From contig OX344761.1 of NCBI GenBank assembly GCA_947034895.1, positions 86,069,447 through 86,133,446 on the forward strand: DNA of 64,000 nucleotides, written 5' to 3'. Positions 44,820-57,734 of this stretch are shown here, one piece after another. Under the pieces are notes generated by a model. It saw only the letters and a list, made by a program, of their open reading frames with translations. It did no database searches and was not told where the DNA came from. The position numbers and the translations under genes are program-made. Origin of the DNA: Rhytidiadelphus loreus (taxonomy: Eukaryota; Streptophyta; Bryopsida; Hypnales; Hylocomiaceae). Numbering within the stretch: position 1 is the first letter of the stretch; every line of letters starts with the position of its first letter.

Positions 44820-47340
44820 TATTGATCTAGTACGGATGACTTAGTGAATTTAATACGTACTCAATAATTAAGCCAGGAAATGGAAACTGCAGTCATCCGG
44901 TCCCTCTACTGGACGGTGTCTCCTCCGGCCTTACGTTCAAATGCACATGCTAGCGACGAAGATGACCCCCCCTGGGCAGAGAGAAACAGAGTACTGAGGC
45001 TAAGGCCGGTAACTGCTCTGGAACTGATCACCTCATGTACAGGCTTTCATTAGCAATTGAAACAGCAAACTAACTATAAGTTGCTGATCGATGAGTGTTG
45101 GACGGAGTATACTTAGACATACCGACAGTACAGGACTCTCGACAGGACTTCATACGTAAGGTCCGGAGTCCGGCGCGTTGATGGACTTTAGCTCCACGCG
45201 GGGTATCTTGAAAGTACGTACTCTCGATAATTCACACACTTTAGATTTTTGGGACGTAGGAAGCTGGGTAGGAAGTCTGTTGAACACGCCGGCAAGTGTG
45301 GGGCACTCGAGAGGAATCAATTCTTAGTTACCGCGATTCTAAGTTACCGCGATATATATATGTTTCGAGAATTGGCCTTTCGTACCGATTTTTTTCAGTT
45401 TTGTTTTCGAAAAAACAGGGAGGAACCCCATTGGAGTGAGATGAACTAGGGAAGGGTACCTAGTACCCAATGCTAGTACGTGGGTTCTTCTGCCCTCCCT
45501 CCCACAAAGCGTGGAAAACCTACTGAAGCTATTTCAGTAGGTGTCGAATTTCTCAAACTTAAGCGTGTTCTGGAGGGAGGCCGGGGGCATGCATGGAAAA
45601 CAACAAGTTGCTCATTGTTTCAGAAATGAGTTTAATACGATTTAATTGTTCCACATTAATTGTGTTCCAAGTATCCAGAGTTGTGGACCTTGTGGCTTGT
45701 CCGACTAACGTAACGTATATCACAAGGGTCTTTTTTGCGTTTCCCTCTCTCACTTTCTCCCTTGAGTGGGAACATTTTGACTTTCCCCTATGTCACAAGA
45801 TTGTGACATAGGGAAAGTCATAATGTTCCCACTCACAGGAGAAAGTGAGATAGGGAGACGCAAAAAAAAGACCCTTGTGCGTAGAAGCAACCAAAACTGC
45901 CACTCTTTCTTCCCCGACTAACTTAGCTGGGGGTCCACTTGATGATGTTTCCTGTAAGAATGACTTACTGGTCCCCTTGAAAGAAAATCAACCCAAGTAG
46001 TTTCCTAAGTATGTGACGCACACAATATTCTATCCATAATTTTCAACGTACTCAAGCCACGACACTCTTTAACCAGAACAGTAGAGTTCCGTCCACAGCT
46101 ACACTAATTCACTGTATCCTATATATCAGTACGACGGACGCTGTTGTCTACTTTCCCCCCAAAAAACAATCGTCTCTCTACGTTAGAATGTTCTGAGTGT
46201 GCTTTTGGTATTTTTATCACTGCATGGCACGCTGGCAGGAATATTGAAATCAATTGCCATCTGCCAATTTGCCATTTGCCACCTCTAGCTAACTTATTAG
46301 TTATCCAGTATCCCGATTTTAGCAGAGAAAACTAGCGGAGTTTATACATAAAATATTAGCTGCAACGAAGTCTTGTTTCGAGTCAAAGAATCCAATGATG
46401 AACAATCCAGGATTCCAAGGAGCCACACCTGAACTGAACCAAGTCAAAAGCAGGATATTTTCAACCCTCCAATTGCAAGATTCGTCAGAACATCACGGCA
46501 AATCGGCTCTGAGGTACCGGTAGTCAGCCAGAAATGATCAGATCCCTGCCTGGATGAACAGGTATAATAACCCGTCTGGTGTGATAGCTTAATAGGTTCA
46601 TTCTTCGTTCCTGCAGTAAATTAAACTTGAATGTCCTGGAATCAAACAAAGCCGAGATTTCTGGATTTCGATCGTTCTTTAGGAAAAGAGGATATTAACC
46701 TGCGCATGGTCAATATCACGGTGTGTACCGTACTGAAGCTAAAGATCCAACACAGAACACCGAAGCACAAGACGTCTTGTCCAATTGAATGCTGAGTACT
46801 CTGTATGAATAGAACATCTTATAAGTCATGATCCTGGGAGCACAGCAACAGCAAATGTAAACCAAAGACTTCACAGAGAGTGCACTATACGTACTGTACA
46901 GTACATTACCCCAGAAACTTTCTTGTATCGGACACTAATATGCTTAAAGAGGATTGATATATATTTTTAAACAGAAATCGCCACTTTCTAACGGGAAAGA
47001 ATCCGGGCCAACAATATATTGAGGAGTACTCTGAGCGGATGAGGAGCAAAACTCTTGGATCAGGGTCAAATTAAGGTCTTAAGAAAATTGCTTTCAATTC
47101 TATGACAGACTCACAGACTTCTTCGAGACCGGCCAAATCTTCTACTAACACTCGGTTTCGCAGCATGCAACCGCTTGCGAATCGAAATGCATTGCGAATG
47201 TCTCTCAGCTCAACAATTAATCTAAACAAAAGCATAGTGCAATCACAACCTTGCATTTCCTCACTCTCTGCAATAAAATAACATTCACAAGAGAAGTTGC
47301 GTCTCTCAAGATCAATGAAGCACTTCAGAAGCCACAGAAT
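44820..47340. other. flank of the receptor gene, no gene identified
   Basis: Unique-looking sequence upstream of exon 1, probably including the promoter of the receptor gene. It has several short open frames without recognisable content. A hairpin MITE at 45.7-45.9 kb is the only structured item. Confidence 0.35.
45720..45882. mobile_element. hairpin MITE, nearly perfect palindrome
   Basis: CACAAGGGTCTTTTTTGCGT ... TGACTTTCCCTATGTCACA is followed by its near-exact complement ending AAAAAAGACCCTTGTG. Arms are ~78 bp with hardly any spacer. Confidence 0.85.
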
Positions 47341-47349
47341 TCCTTCAAT

Positions 47350-50200
47350 TTAAAGGAATTTGCTCGGATTGGACCAAAACAAGATTGTCCATAATTTTCA
47401 CATAACAAATCAAAATGGAATGAATAAAAGCTTTCTGTGTTACTAGAAAAAAAATACAATATATGAGAAGAAATTTTTAAAAACTTTTATTTTAAGTTTT
47501 GTGAGGATTTTTTTTTGCCCTCTACACTAAAATTTGGACTTATTGTGCCATAATTTTTACTCCTGGACACCAATAATTTAAATAAAAATTATATTCATGA
47601 AAGCTAATGTGTTTTTCTATCAATACAAAAATTTGAGGCCTCAACAAGACTATTACAAAACTAATTCATTTTCAGTTGTAGTGCAATTACAAGGAGATAA
47701 AAAAATTAATTAATTATTTTTAAATTATTATTTTTGGAAATAAAAAATAAAAATGAAAATGAAATTTCAAATCACCAATCTAATGTGACATTGATGTGGC
47801 TTTAATAGTGCCACATTAGATTCTAAAAAATAAAATAAAATAGAATAAATTTTATCACTTTTTCCTTGTAATTGCACTATTGCCACTTAAAATTGGTGGC
47901 CCACTCTTGGCCTTAGATTTTTCCTAATTAATGAATCACAAAATTTTCAAAAAATCACAAGAAATATTGAGACTATAGGAGTCTATTCATAATCCTTTTG
48001 TCTTCCATAGGAACCAATGGAACTTTAATCGATGGGTGCACTCATAATGAATTTCATTCGAATGGTGATATTTCATATGCCATTTTCAAACTGTGTAGTC
48101 TAAACCATCTAAGACAAGTATAGATTTCAAACTAGACAGTCTAAACTGGAAAAGTGTTGAAATTGAGGAATGACTGTTGTTTTAATGAAATTCCCTATAT
48201 TCAAATGATTGGTCCAACAACAAAATTACTAACTCTTCACCCATCAAGAATTAGAATTTGAGAGTATTGTGAAGAGTTAGAAGCGCATCAAAAAACACTT
48301 CAAATAGACATAAGAATATCCCAATTTTGAACTTTTGACAATCAAAATAGTCTTCATTACAAACAAGCTAAAGGACAAAATTTATGGAGGCGAAGGATAA
48401 TTATGCCATAAAAAAAATCATGAAAATGGTATGGAAAAACTATTATGTCATTGGCATGATTACCCTTGTTTAGGCATGATTTGCCTTGGCCTCTATAATT
48501 TTTGTTCTTTAATTTGCTTGTAATGGGGTTGTTTTGGTTGTGCGGCACTCCGGTTTCCAAATTTGTCGTTATTCTTGCATCAATTCTTAGAGATGTTTAA
48601 TGTATTTTTAAGTTCTAATTTCACATTAGTTAAAAATAGGATATACTTTTGCCAAAATGTTTTGTAGGATAAATTGAGTTTTTTCTTAGGTCATACAAAT
48701 TGTACAATTTAGTTCAATGTTCTAAACATTTGAATAGTATGAAGCCTCCTCACACTAATTGGGTGAATGTGCTAATATAAATGTGGTCTAATTAGTCTGA
48801 ACATTTGGGTGAAATGGATGAAAATTGTATAAAAATTTAGATGAAAGAATTTGAGGAAGGTTGGATGGCAATCACTTTGTTTGAGATAATATGAAAATTA
48901 TATTTCAAACCACATTATATAGATTGTGCCTAAAATATTGGAAATTTCTATTTTATTACAATTTTTTATTTGTATAATTCCCAAAGAAGTTTAAGTTAGT
49001 ATTATTAATGGTTGATCAATTCGTTGATCACAATTTTGGGACATCCATGTTTCTATTTAGTAACCAAAAGAAAAGGAGAGTTGTCATGAATGGTTAATAA
49101 TCCATTAATTTTTCTTCTTTTTATGACCCCTAAAAGATAGGATCCATTGCAAAATGGTCAAATATTATGTATTGAGTTAAGTTTAGCTTTTTAAATTGTA
49201 TTCAAATATCAATATTATATTTTTAGTACATGATTATGGATTATCTATCACTTCTAAAAAATTTCATTGTTATATTTTTTATAGTAAAAAGTAAAATAAA
49301 TTAGTAAATTTAGCAAAAACAATCCAATTAATTTGAATTTCTTAAAGAAATATAAGACTATAAGTAGCAATGGAGATTGGTATGAAGATTTATCAATTAA
49401 TCATTCTATATTATACAGACTCCCCAAACATCCTTGCGTTCAAGTCAAATGTTATTATCACATTAAAGGTATGAGTTATTATGTTATAATTATATATATA
49501 CATAGTTTTGATCTTTTTTCTTATGAAAGAGTGTATTTTCTATTGACATTGATTTTTTAGAATTTTGGATGGAGTGAAAATGTAATTTTGTGGTTTTTGA
49601 AAGTAAAAAATGAAAATAAAATTATATCAATTTTAATGTATATTTGAATAATTTATTTTTAATGTACATGAAGGTTGAAATGAGAAAAATAAATTTTTAG
49701 TTTAAATTCCGAAACAATTTTAAAAGAAGAAAATACAACTAAAATATATACAATACTGTGTGGTTTAGACCCAAACACAAAGCACTTTCAATTGCAATAA
49801 TTCTTTCAATTTTTTTTATCTTTTTTGAAATTTTAAAATGGAATAGAAACAAAACATGTCAAGCTTCATTGATTATTTCTTCATTTAAATTAAACACCAC
49901 AAATGGTTATTTTGAATGTTACAATCTAGGTTGACTAAGGCACATCCACTTTTGAAATGTATGAACATTTAGGGGTTAATTATTGGTTGGTGACACAATT
50001 AGTTGAGTCTTTTGACTTATGTTTTCTTCTCATTAATTGCCATATTTAGAATGTATACATTTCCTTGTATTGAATGCACTGATTTTTTTATCCCCCCAAA
50101 TTCCACCTTATATATTAAAAATTTGAGAAATTGGTTGTAGAAAATCCAGTATGATGATCCATAAGACTTGTGTATACCAATTTAGTAAGTTCAAGTATAT
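47350..50200. other. AT-rich intergenic DNA
   Basis: No gene seen. About 47,390-47,640 is related to the 28,230-28,606 repeat (shared GGACACCAAT..AATAAAAATTATATTC block). Confidence 0.4.
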
Positions 50201-50220
50201 TCTACCATTTGGAGAGTCAC

Positions 50221-50662
50221 TACGGTAAACTACCTCAATTTGGACAAAATGGAAGCAAGCCTATTGTGGGCTGAATTCAGGGTTGTCAGCCCAATGTCCT
50301 GTCTAGACGGACGTGACGTTGACAAAAAGTCCGGATCCAACCCCAACGTCAATCAAGATCCAAAAAAATAAAAATATTTTATTTTAGACAGCCTGATCGT
50401 CGACAAGGCGGATCATCCACGTCAACGGTTAGGCTATCGGCCAAAAAAAAAATTCGCTGACACAATCCTAACATATCAGGATGCATCCGAACTGATGCTG
50501 ACGGACATACTAACGTAAAAAGCTAGCATCACGTCACGATAGACAACCCTAGCTAAATTATGATAGTGGTGTACATTTCAGAACTTGAATGTACACCACC
50601 ATTACAATTTTGCTTACAATAGGCTTACTTCCATTCTATCTGTAATGGAGTAGTTTACCTTA
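50221..50662. mobile_element. hairpin MITE carrying a nested hAT MITE
   Basis: Ends TACGGTAAACTACC and GTAGTTTACCTTA are inverted. Inner blocks GGAAGCAAGCCTATTGTGGG and CTTACAATAGGCTTACTTCC also pair. The element at 50,278-50,551 interrupts it. Confidence 0.75.
50278..50551. mobile_element. 274-bp hAT MITE with 8-bp target duplication
   Basis: CAGGGTTGTC at the left, GACAACCCTA at the right (one transition from perfect). Flanked by GCTGAATT and GCTAAATT, an 8-bp duplication with one transition. The termini are those of the giant element at 9,649-32,491, so this may be a miniature derivative moved by the same transposase. Confidence 0.85.
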
Positions 50663-50741
50663 GCTTGAGGTCAATACATAAGATGGATACACTTGCATTA
50701 GTATTATTCAACGTTGTCATACTAGATTGCACTCCATGTTT

Positions 50742-51260
50742 AACTCCTAAAGGACCAAGTTGCATTTTCTAGCAACATAGTAAATTTGGGTAGGTACATG
50801 TAAATGGAGTTTTAATTTTTTTCTTTGAAATTTTCACACAACATTTGGATGAGTTGTTTTTTTAAGGCCCAACAATTTTCATAATTTTTGACTACATGAA
50901 CCTTAAAAAGTTATAGTGTGATATGTAGTTTGATTCTCAACTCGGGCAACTTAGGCAAATTTTTAAAATCACTTTTTTCAGAAATGAAAATTTGAAATTG
51001 GTTCTTTAAATAATTAAATTTATATATATGTGGAAAGCTTTGAATCATTTCATTTTGATCAATGAGATGAAAGTTATGAGGAGTTCTAGTTTATAGGCAA
51101 TTATGGATTCTCTACTCTAAAATAAACTTTGAAGTCCTTTATTTAATTCAATTTTTAATATTTTTTGAAAAAATTAAAATAATAGGATGTAGATTGTTTC
51201 TTACAACATTGCAACCATTGGGATTGGCATTTTTCAATTCCATAAATAACTTTAATAAAA
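50742..51260 (+). repeat. long inverted repeat, left arm
   Basis: The reverse complement matches 59,500-59,935. Examples: AGTTATGAGGAGTTCTAGTTT against AAACTAAAACTCCTCATAACT, and AATAGGATGTAGATTGTTTC against the complement near 59,580. Arms ~430-520 bp, ~8.3 kb apart. It starts TTTAACTCCTAAAGGACC, like the 14,484 repeat. Confidence 0.7.
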
Positions 51261-51479
51261 AAATTTGAGAGGGTCGGACCCTCTCAAAATAATATTGTCC
51301 ATTTAGACACTAAAAATTTAGGTTGATAAATCCTATTTTTATTTGTTGTAAAGTGTAATTTCCATAAAAATGAAAGTTTTGTGAATTAGTTAGTTGTGCA
51401 ATACATTTTGTTCTATGTAATAATAGTGTTTCAATTCATATAAATGAAGATCATGTCATCTATTGAACATCAAGTCATG

Positions 51480-51560
51480 AGCTCTACGGTTGGTTGTAAA
51501 GGGTTGATTATCTCATTCACACTGTCCGAGTTCAATTCCCGTTGAAATTGTATGAGTGCA
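51480..51560 (+). repeat. tRNA-like (SINE-type) segment
   Basis: GGTTGGTTGTAAAGGGTTG followed ~30 bp later by GAGTTCAATTCCCG resembles A- and B-boxes of a tRNA-derived SINE. The acceptor stem does not close, so it is not annotated as a tRNA. Confidence 0.35.
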
Positions 51561-51859
51561 TGACAAAAATACATGACTTGGTGCTACTAAGTGAGCTTAG
51601 CAAGCAAGAGAGTTGTAACAACCAACCACCCCCTATCCAAAATACGACAAGTGGGCATACCCACTACCCATTTTTTTCAAATTGCAATAAAATTTCAAAT
51701 AAAATTTATACAATGATAAAAAAATAAGAAAATGAAATGAATTATAGAAAAAACAAAGCACGAGAATATAATAAAAAATATATTAATACTATAATTATGT
51801 AAATTCCATTGTGATGTCCACTTAGACGTCTAAATGTTTTTTTAAACATCAGCTTAAAC

Positions 51860-52100
51860 GTACACTGTACACCGTACAAAAAATGACATATAAAATACAC
51901 CATATAGAATACATTGTACATCATACACAATACAAAATAGGCCATACACAATATATTATACACCATATACAATACTTTACGTCATACATTATATACCATA
52001 TATAATACACAATATACTATACATCATACACAATATGTCATACATTGTACACCATATATAATACACAATATATTATATACCATATACAATACACTGTATT
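51860..52100. repeat. degenerate array of CATACACAATAYATTATACAC-like units
   Basis: ATACACAATA / CATATACAATAC / CATTGTACAC motifs repeat irregularly about every 20 bp. No function evident. Confidence 0.6.
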
Positions 52101-52254
52101 GGAAATTATGTCAAATGGCCTAAAAAGCCACTTATTATAAGTATATTGACATAACAAGATAAGCTACTTATATAAGTGTGGTGATAGGAGCAAAGACAAA
52201 GCATATGGGATATGTGAAACTTAGAGATTGTATTTTATGAGAAAACATTTGGAC

Positions 52255-53030
52255 ATCTCAATTCAGCGGTGCTATTTTGTGAGCCTATGAGCATGAGCCT
52301 ATAAGCGTTGAGCAGGGATTCTGTGAGTGTTGAGTTTAGAAATTTGAAGAAGTACAAGAAAACTTAAAAATATTTCTAATAATAGACTTCGTCTAAAAAT
52401 TTGGCCAAAATTTACTATTATTAGTAAATTTTAGAACCTATTACTACGGACCTATTACCATGGACCTATTACCGTGGTTATATAGAATCCACATGAAAAT
52501 TATAATTTTCAATGTTGCCTAAAATATTAGAAGTATACATTTTGAAAATGATGAACTTAATTGATGTGAAAGATGAATGGAGATGGAAATAAGTTTGTAT
52601 AGAATATTGGTTGATTACTATCCTATAGCAATGCAGGTCTTCTTGGGACTAATAAGAAAATACCAAAAAAATTCTTTTGATGCATTGTTATTAAACTTCT
52701 TTAGATTTTAGAAAAAAAAATCATCGATAAGAACTACTATCTTGTAGTAGCGTAGGTCCTCTCAAGGCCAAGGGGAGGTACCTACTCTTCTACTTTGATG
52801 TGTTGGTAATTGGACTTGTTAAAATTTTGGAAGAAAATATTTAGTTGACAAGGATTATTTTTGTAAGGAATGAGCTTAGTTACACCAAATTGTTGATTAG
52901 TTGATCATTGTCCTTTTATAGGACCTTCAAGGGCTCAACTCTTCTATTTATTGATCAAATGGTTGTTTGGTTAATCACTCCCTCTTGCTACTTGGGTCCC
53001 CTTGGCGCCAAGGGGAGCCCCCGAAAAAAA
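52255..53030 (+). repeat. inverted repeat, left arm (partner 56,990-57,310)
   Basis: GGGTCCCCTTGGCGCCAAGGGGAGCC (about 52,996) pairs with GGCTCCCCTCGGCGCCGAGGGGACCC (56,990). CTATTACCATGG and GCTATTTTGTGAGC blocks also pair. Arms unequal (indels), 4 kb apart. Confidence 0.7.
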
Positions 53031-54082
53031 AATTTACAATTTTTTTTTTTTTTAGGCTAAATTTCTGAATATCATTCCTTGAGGTTCATATTTAGGCTTA
53101 CCGCTCATTCAAGGAGAAGGAAGAAATGGTCACACAAATAGTTAAGTTTTTTCTAGCTTTCTATTTGTGAAACAATTTTTTGAAACATTTCCTTGATATA
53201 ATTAGTTATGTTCATATACCTTGGGGTATTTTTGAAGCATTAACTGAAGTTGTGACATCCATATGGTAGTACACATACTACTAGTAGGTTTTCTTTTTAA
53301 ATTGCTATTAATACTAGATCGAGTTTTTGATTGTACTCAGATCTGGGTAAAATCAAGTAGACACTACAGTTTATTATGTACCTCCAGTTCCTTCGAATGT
53401 ACTAGAGCCAGGAAGAAATATCAGAGACTGACAAGGGAGTTGAGCCTCTTGCAATTAAAATTCTGAATTACAAATATTAAGCATGGGGGCTTCGATGGCC
53501 CGGGGGGAACACTCACAGTTTTTAAAAAACTACGTGAGTTAAAAGACAGGGTTCATTTAATTCAAAGGGGGAAAATTTTATATAATTTGTAGAACTACTA
53601 TAGGGTTCATGAAATGCTACACACTCTAATATATATAAATTAGGATATGTAAAAACATCATATAATAGGAATTTTTATTAACAAGTTAGCCTTGACAAAT
53701 AGAAGTCGTGCAAATTTTTCATAGTATGATGAGTATAGATGTGGACAAATAATTTCATATAGATGATAAAATGGACATAGTCAAGAAAATCTACAATAAT
53801 GGGTACGTGGTCGACTAAAATTGTGCCATGGTACTTATAGTGTATATATAAAAAAAATAGTATTCTTTAATGTAAATGTAAGACATCAACTAAAAGTGGA
53901 AAAATTGTCACATTGTATGAATAGGGAGGTTTACTTTAGTGGGTTCAACAAATTGAAAATTGTACAATATGAAGATAGAATTTATAGTCTATTTAACTCT
54001 AATCTTTGAAGCCATATGTGTTGATCATACTCGTATTGAATGAGATTTTCATGGGATAGTTTCATTAGGAATTCTAAAGTGT

Positions 54083-54981
54083 TCAATGTTATTAACCCCT
54101 AAAAACTAGAGGGTATTTTGGAAGAGGAAAAATCCAAAATTGCCAATTTTTGATGCATTGTCTAAAATAAAAAATTATTTAAAAGAATTTCAATTGTATA
54201 AAAGTGTATTATATAATTATGGAAATATGTGGAAACAATTTCAGCCCATTTGATCAAGTGGATTGAAAAATTATTAATAATGTTTGAAGTGAAAAAAAAA
54301 ACTTTATTCTCATTCTTGCAAACTATGATCAGTAGACTTCAAGCCCTCTTAGAGTAAAATTTTTGGTCTACACAAAAATGAGGATTTTGACTATTCATAA
54401 ATATATGATGTTAAGTTCACTCATGAAAATTTTGAATCAACTTGCAATGCAAAGAGATTAAATGCATTGGCAATACATTAGTCTTTTTTTGATGATTTCT
54501 TGTGCAATGAGATTTTCTTAGTTTGAAATCCAAATGGTTAAAAATTAGAGACAAACTTTTAGAATATTTGGGAAAAATTTCAAGAACTTTGACTTCACAT
54601 ATTGCAAGATAATAGGACTTGCGGTAAGAAGAAAAGTTTTTTTTTTAAGCCATCCTAATATAGCTAATAAAGTTTGACTCCTTTGAGGATGTGATTTGAG
54701 AACTAAATTATTTTTTATAATTGTATGACATATTTTATTAGTATTATAAATGCCAAATTTCAATAGTTGATGAGAGTTTTTGCAAAGATGCCTCAAAGAT
54801 GCCCAAATTGCAAGGGTTGCCAAAAAAATTTAGGGTAGAAAAAAATTATATTTTCACTAAGAAGATACATGTTCACATCTTGTATCAAAATTTTATGAAC
54901 ATTTGACCAAAATTAACTTTATAGGGACCTACCTAAAGTTTCAATTGTTCAATGGACAATTGGCCTTTAGGGGTTAAAAAT
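54083..54981. mobile_element. ~900-bp AT-rich element with TTAACCCCTAAA ends
   Basis: Begins TTAACCCCTAAA and ends TTTAGGGGTTAA, an exact 12-bp inverted pair whose outer four bases are TTAA. No coding capacity. Same terminal motif as the repeats at 14,484, 28,606 and 50,742, so probably one non-autonomous family. Confidence 0.6.
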
Positions 54982-55857
54982 TGCCACTTGAATTCAATTG
55001 ATTATTGTTGGTTTCACAATATATACCCCATACATAGATGTAGTCCCGGATGCAGTAGATGGAAGAGAAAATTTGTGAAGAAGGGTGGGGGTGGGAGAAA
55101 ATTGGACACTCAAATTTTATATGTAAGATAGCCCCACTTAAAAACTTGCATGATGAATTTATAAAAACCATAGGGTATTGGAAATATGCCCTTTTTAGCT
55201 TTTTATGTAAAAATACGGTCATCTTAAATGCAATGATTAAAGTAAATAGCCTCACATCAAATACCCTCTTAACTCAAGTGTATACCTTAAATTACAAGGA
55301 GTGATCCCCCCGAGTTCGATGGTGTTACCGTTAACTCCAAAGGACCGGTGTTTACCGCGCTTCTTGTTTAATTTGTCCGCTCAGGCTGCAATTTCGAAAT
55401 GTACACTCAGGTCATTAGACCAAGCTATAACCAAAGGTCATCTGTCCAAAGATATTACATCTTATACACAGATAATAACTAGTGCTTTGGTATCAATACA
55501 ACGTGTAGCAGTTTACAGGACGCCTGGAAATGGTTTTGGGGTCTCAACACAACAGACAACAGGTGGCGTTTTGTTGCACTAAAGTGGTTAAGCTTGGTTT
55601 TTTTGGCTCTTATAGTTTTTGTGTTGTTTTTGTGTTGTTTTGAAAGTTTTTTGCATTGATTCTTTTGTGATTCTACAATGACAAGTAGTGGTATTCTGAA
55701 GACACCTCGTACACGTTATCTGGCAAACTAATTGTGTGTTGGGTTGCATGGGTACAGATGAGGAATACCACCTCCTCAAGATTTTTTTGATTTTTTTTTC
55801 AAAACACACTACAAGCACCTGTGGAGCAAGTTAACGGCTATGGCAAATGGTGTACTA

Positions 55858-56433
55858 GGGGAGGACACTCTCACTACATTTGGGGTACCTACGTGCGGCG
55901 GTGGAAAAAGTAATTCATGTAATTCACCTTGAATAAACTATAATTTCATTCTAAAATTTTGAGCTTTGTTTAACAATGACTAAAGGTTTCTATTGACAAA
56001 AAATTCAATTCCAAATAACAAAAGATATATTGTCTAGAAAGGGTTGAAAAATGAACTAAAATGGCATGTTCTCCAACTAAAATATTTATAGAGCTCACAT
56101 GAAGATGACTATTGCATCAATATTCAACCAAAATAAACTTTCAATAGAAAGCTATTCTATATAATTTTTTTTTCATTTTTCAAATTTTTTTTCTTATATA
56201 ATATAGAGGTGTGAAAGTTATTTTCAGCTTTACAGTGTATCTTTTTTCTTCAAAAATTTATAACTAATTACTATTAGCACAAAAAAATACCAATAATTCA
56301 AAACATAAACTTATAAAGTAGTAAAATCTATCCATAATTTTTTTTTGAAAAAGAAATTAAATTTTAAGGTGTATTACTTGTTTTACTTTTTCCGCCGCAC
56401 GTAGTTTGCTAAAACATAGGGAGTGTCCTCCCC
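55858..56433. mobile_element. 576-bp MITE with ~70-bp terminal inverted repeats
   Basis: The left end GGGGAGGACACTC ... CTACGTGCGGCGG ... AAAAAGTAA is mirrored at the right (TTACTTTTTCCGCCGCACGTAG ... GAGTGTCCTCCCC). The inside is AT-rich and non-coding. Confidence 0.8.
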
Positions 56434-56989
56434 GGGATGGTGTATGGACTAGTAGTCCATAACACTTAGTAGCTGATGCTTCAACCTCTTATTTATGTGG
56501 TAGCTTTGTGGTCAATTGTAATTGCATGTTATGCTGTGTTGATACCCAGGCTCCCAAGGTCGTTTAGTACTACGGATGGAAACTCAGTTTTTCTTAAATC
56601 AGTTAATCAGGGTGGTTTATATTAAAGCTAATATAGTGACCTGCAAAGGATTTACATATTGATTGGTTACATTCTAGTGTACTACTTTAATACATATGAG
56701 TTACTAAGTTCATGATTACACTTTTTAGAGAGTCTGCTACTTACAAAAATTATTTGTTGGGACAGCATGATTCCTGAAGGTGAAGTCTTCCTGAATATAG
56801 GGTCACAGTACTTGCTTGCTTATAAATTCTATACAATAGTATTTTTAAGTAAAATAGATCTAAAGTTTTTTGCTTTAAAACTGATTCTTATGTTCAAAAC
56901 ACGAATTGGATTTCTTGAAGGGATTAAGAATCTACTCTGATTCTAACAGAGAAGTATTGAAAAAAACATTTTTCTACCTAATGCAAAGG

Positions 56990-57310
56990 GGCTCCCCTCG
57001 GCGCCGAGGGGACCCAAGCAGCAAGAGGGGAGTGATTATAATCTCAGTAGAACAACCTCAGTTGATTTCAAACAAATCTTAATTAACAACTGATTTTTCT
57101 TCTTCTTAAAATCTAACAAAGTCTAATAAGTAGCACATCAAGGTTGTTCAAGAGACCACAGTAATAGGTCCACGGTAATAGGTTTATGGTAATAGTTACT
57201 AAAATTTACCAAAAATAATAAATTTTGACCAAAAATTTTAGATAGAATCTCTAAAAAATTATATGCTCACAGACTCACAAGCTCACAAAATAGCAACCCT
57301 GCATCTCAAT
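56990..57310 (-). repeat. inverted repeat, right arm (partner 52,255-53,030)
   Basis: Shorter arm of the same pair. Each arm contains its own 26-bp self-complementary core around GGCGCC. Confidence 0.7.
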
Positions 57311-57734
57311 TGAGGCGTTAGTTGACATTGCAAAAAATATGTAGACATCCTCTACGACGTTGTAAACGTGTGAAATTAAATTTCAAATCGTGATTTTTGT
57401 TTTGCGGTGTAAATAGAGGCTTAATAAAGATTTGATTTTAGAAATATATAGTGATAGGAGTGCAATTGTCAATTGATTTGAAGTATCACCGTGGGATTTC
57501 AAGAGTGTACATTTGTTTTCTAAACGGTTTAACCGAATGGGATTTAGAAGGGTGTTTAGCCGGTTGGTAATTAGGATGGGGAGTTGCTTATATGTTTTCT
57601 CTCGACCTTTTTTCTCTCTCTCTCAGTTTTTGTGTGTGTGTGTGATCTCTTGTTTTTCCTCGTTCTTATTTTTTCAGTACTCTTATGAACTATTATTGAT
57701 ATGTAATAAAGCTTTTAAGTGTATATTTTTAAGT

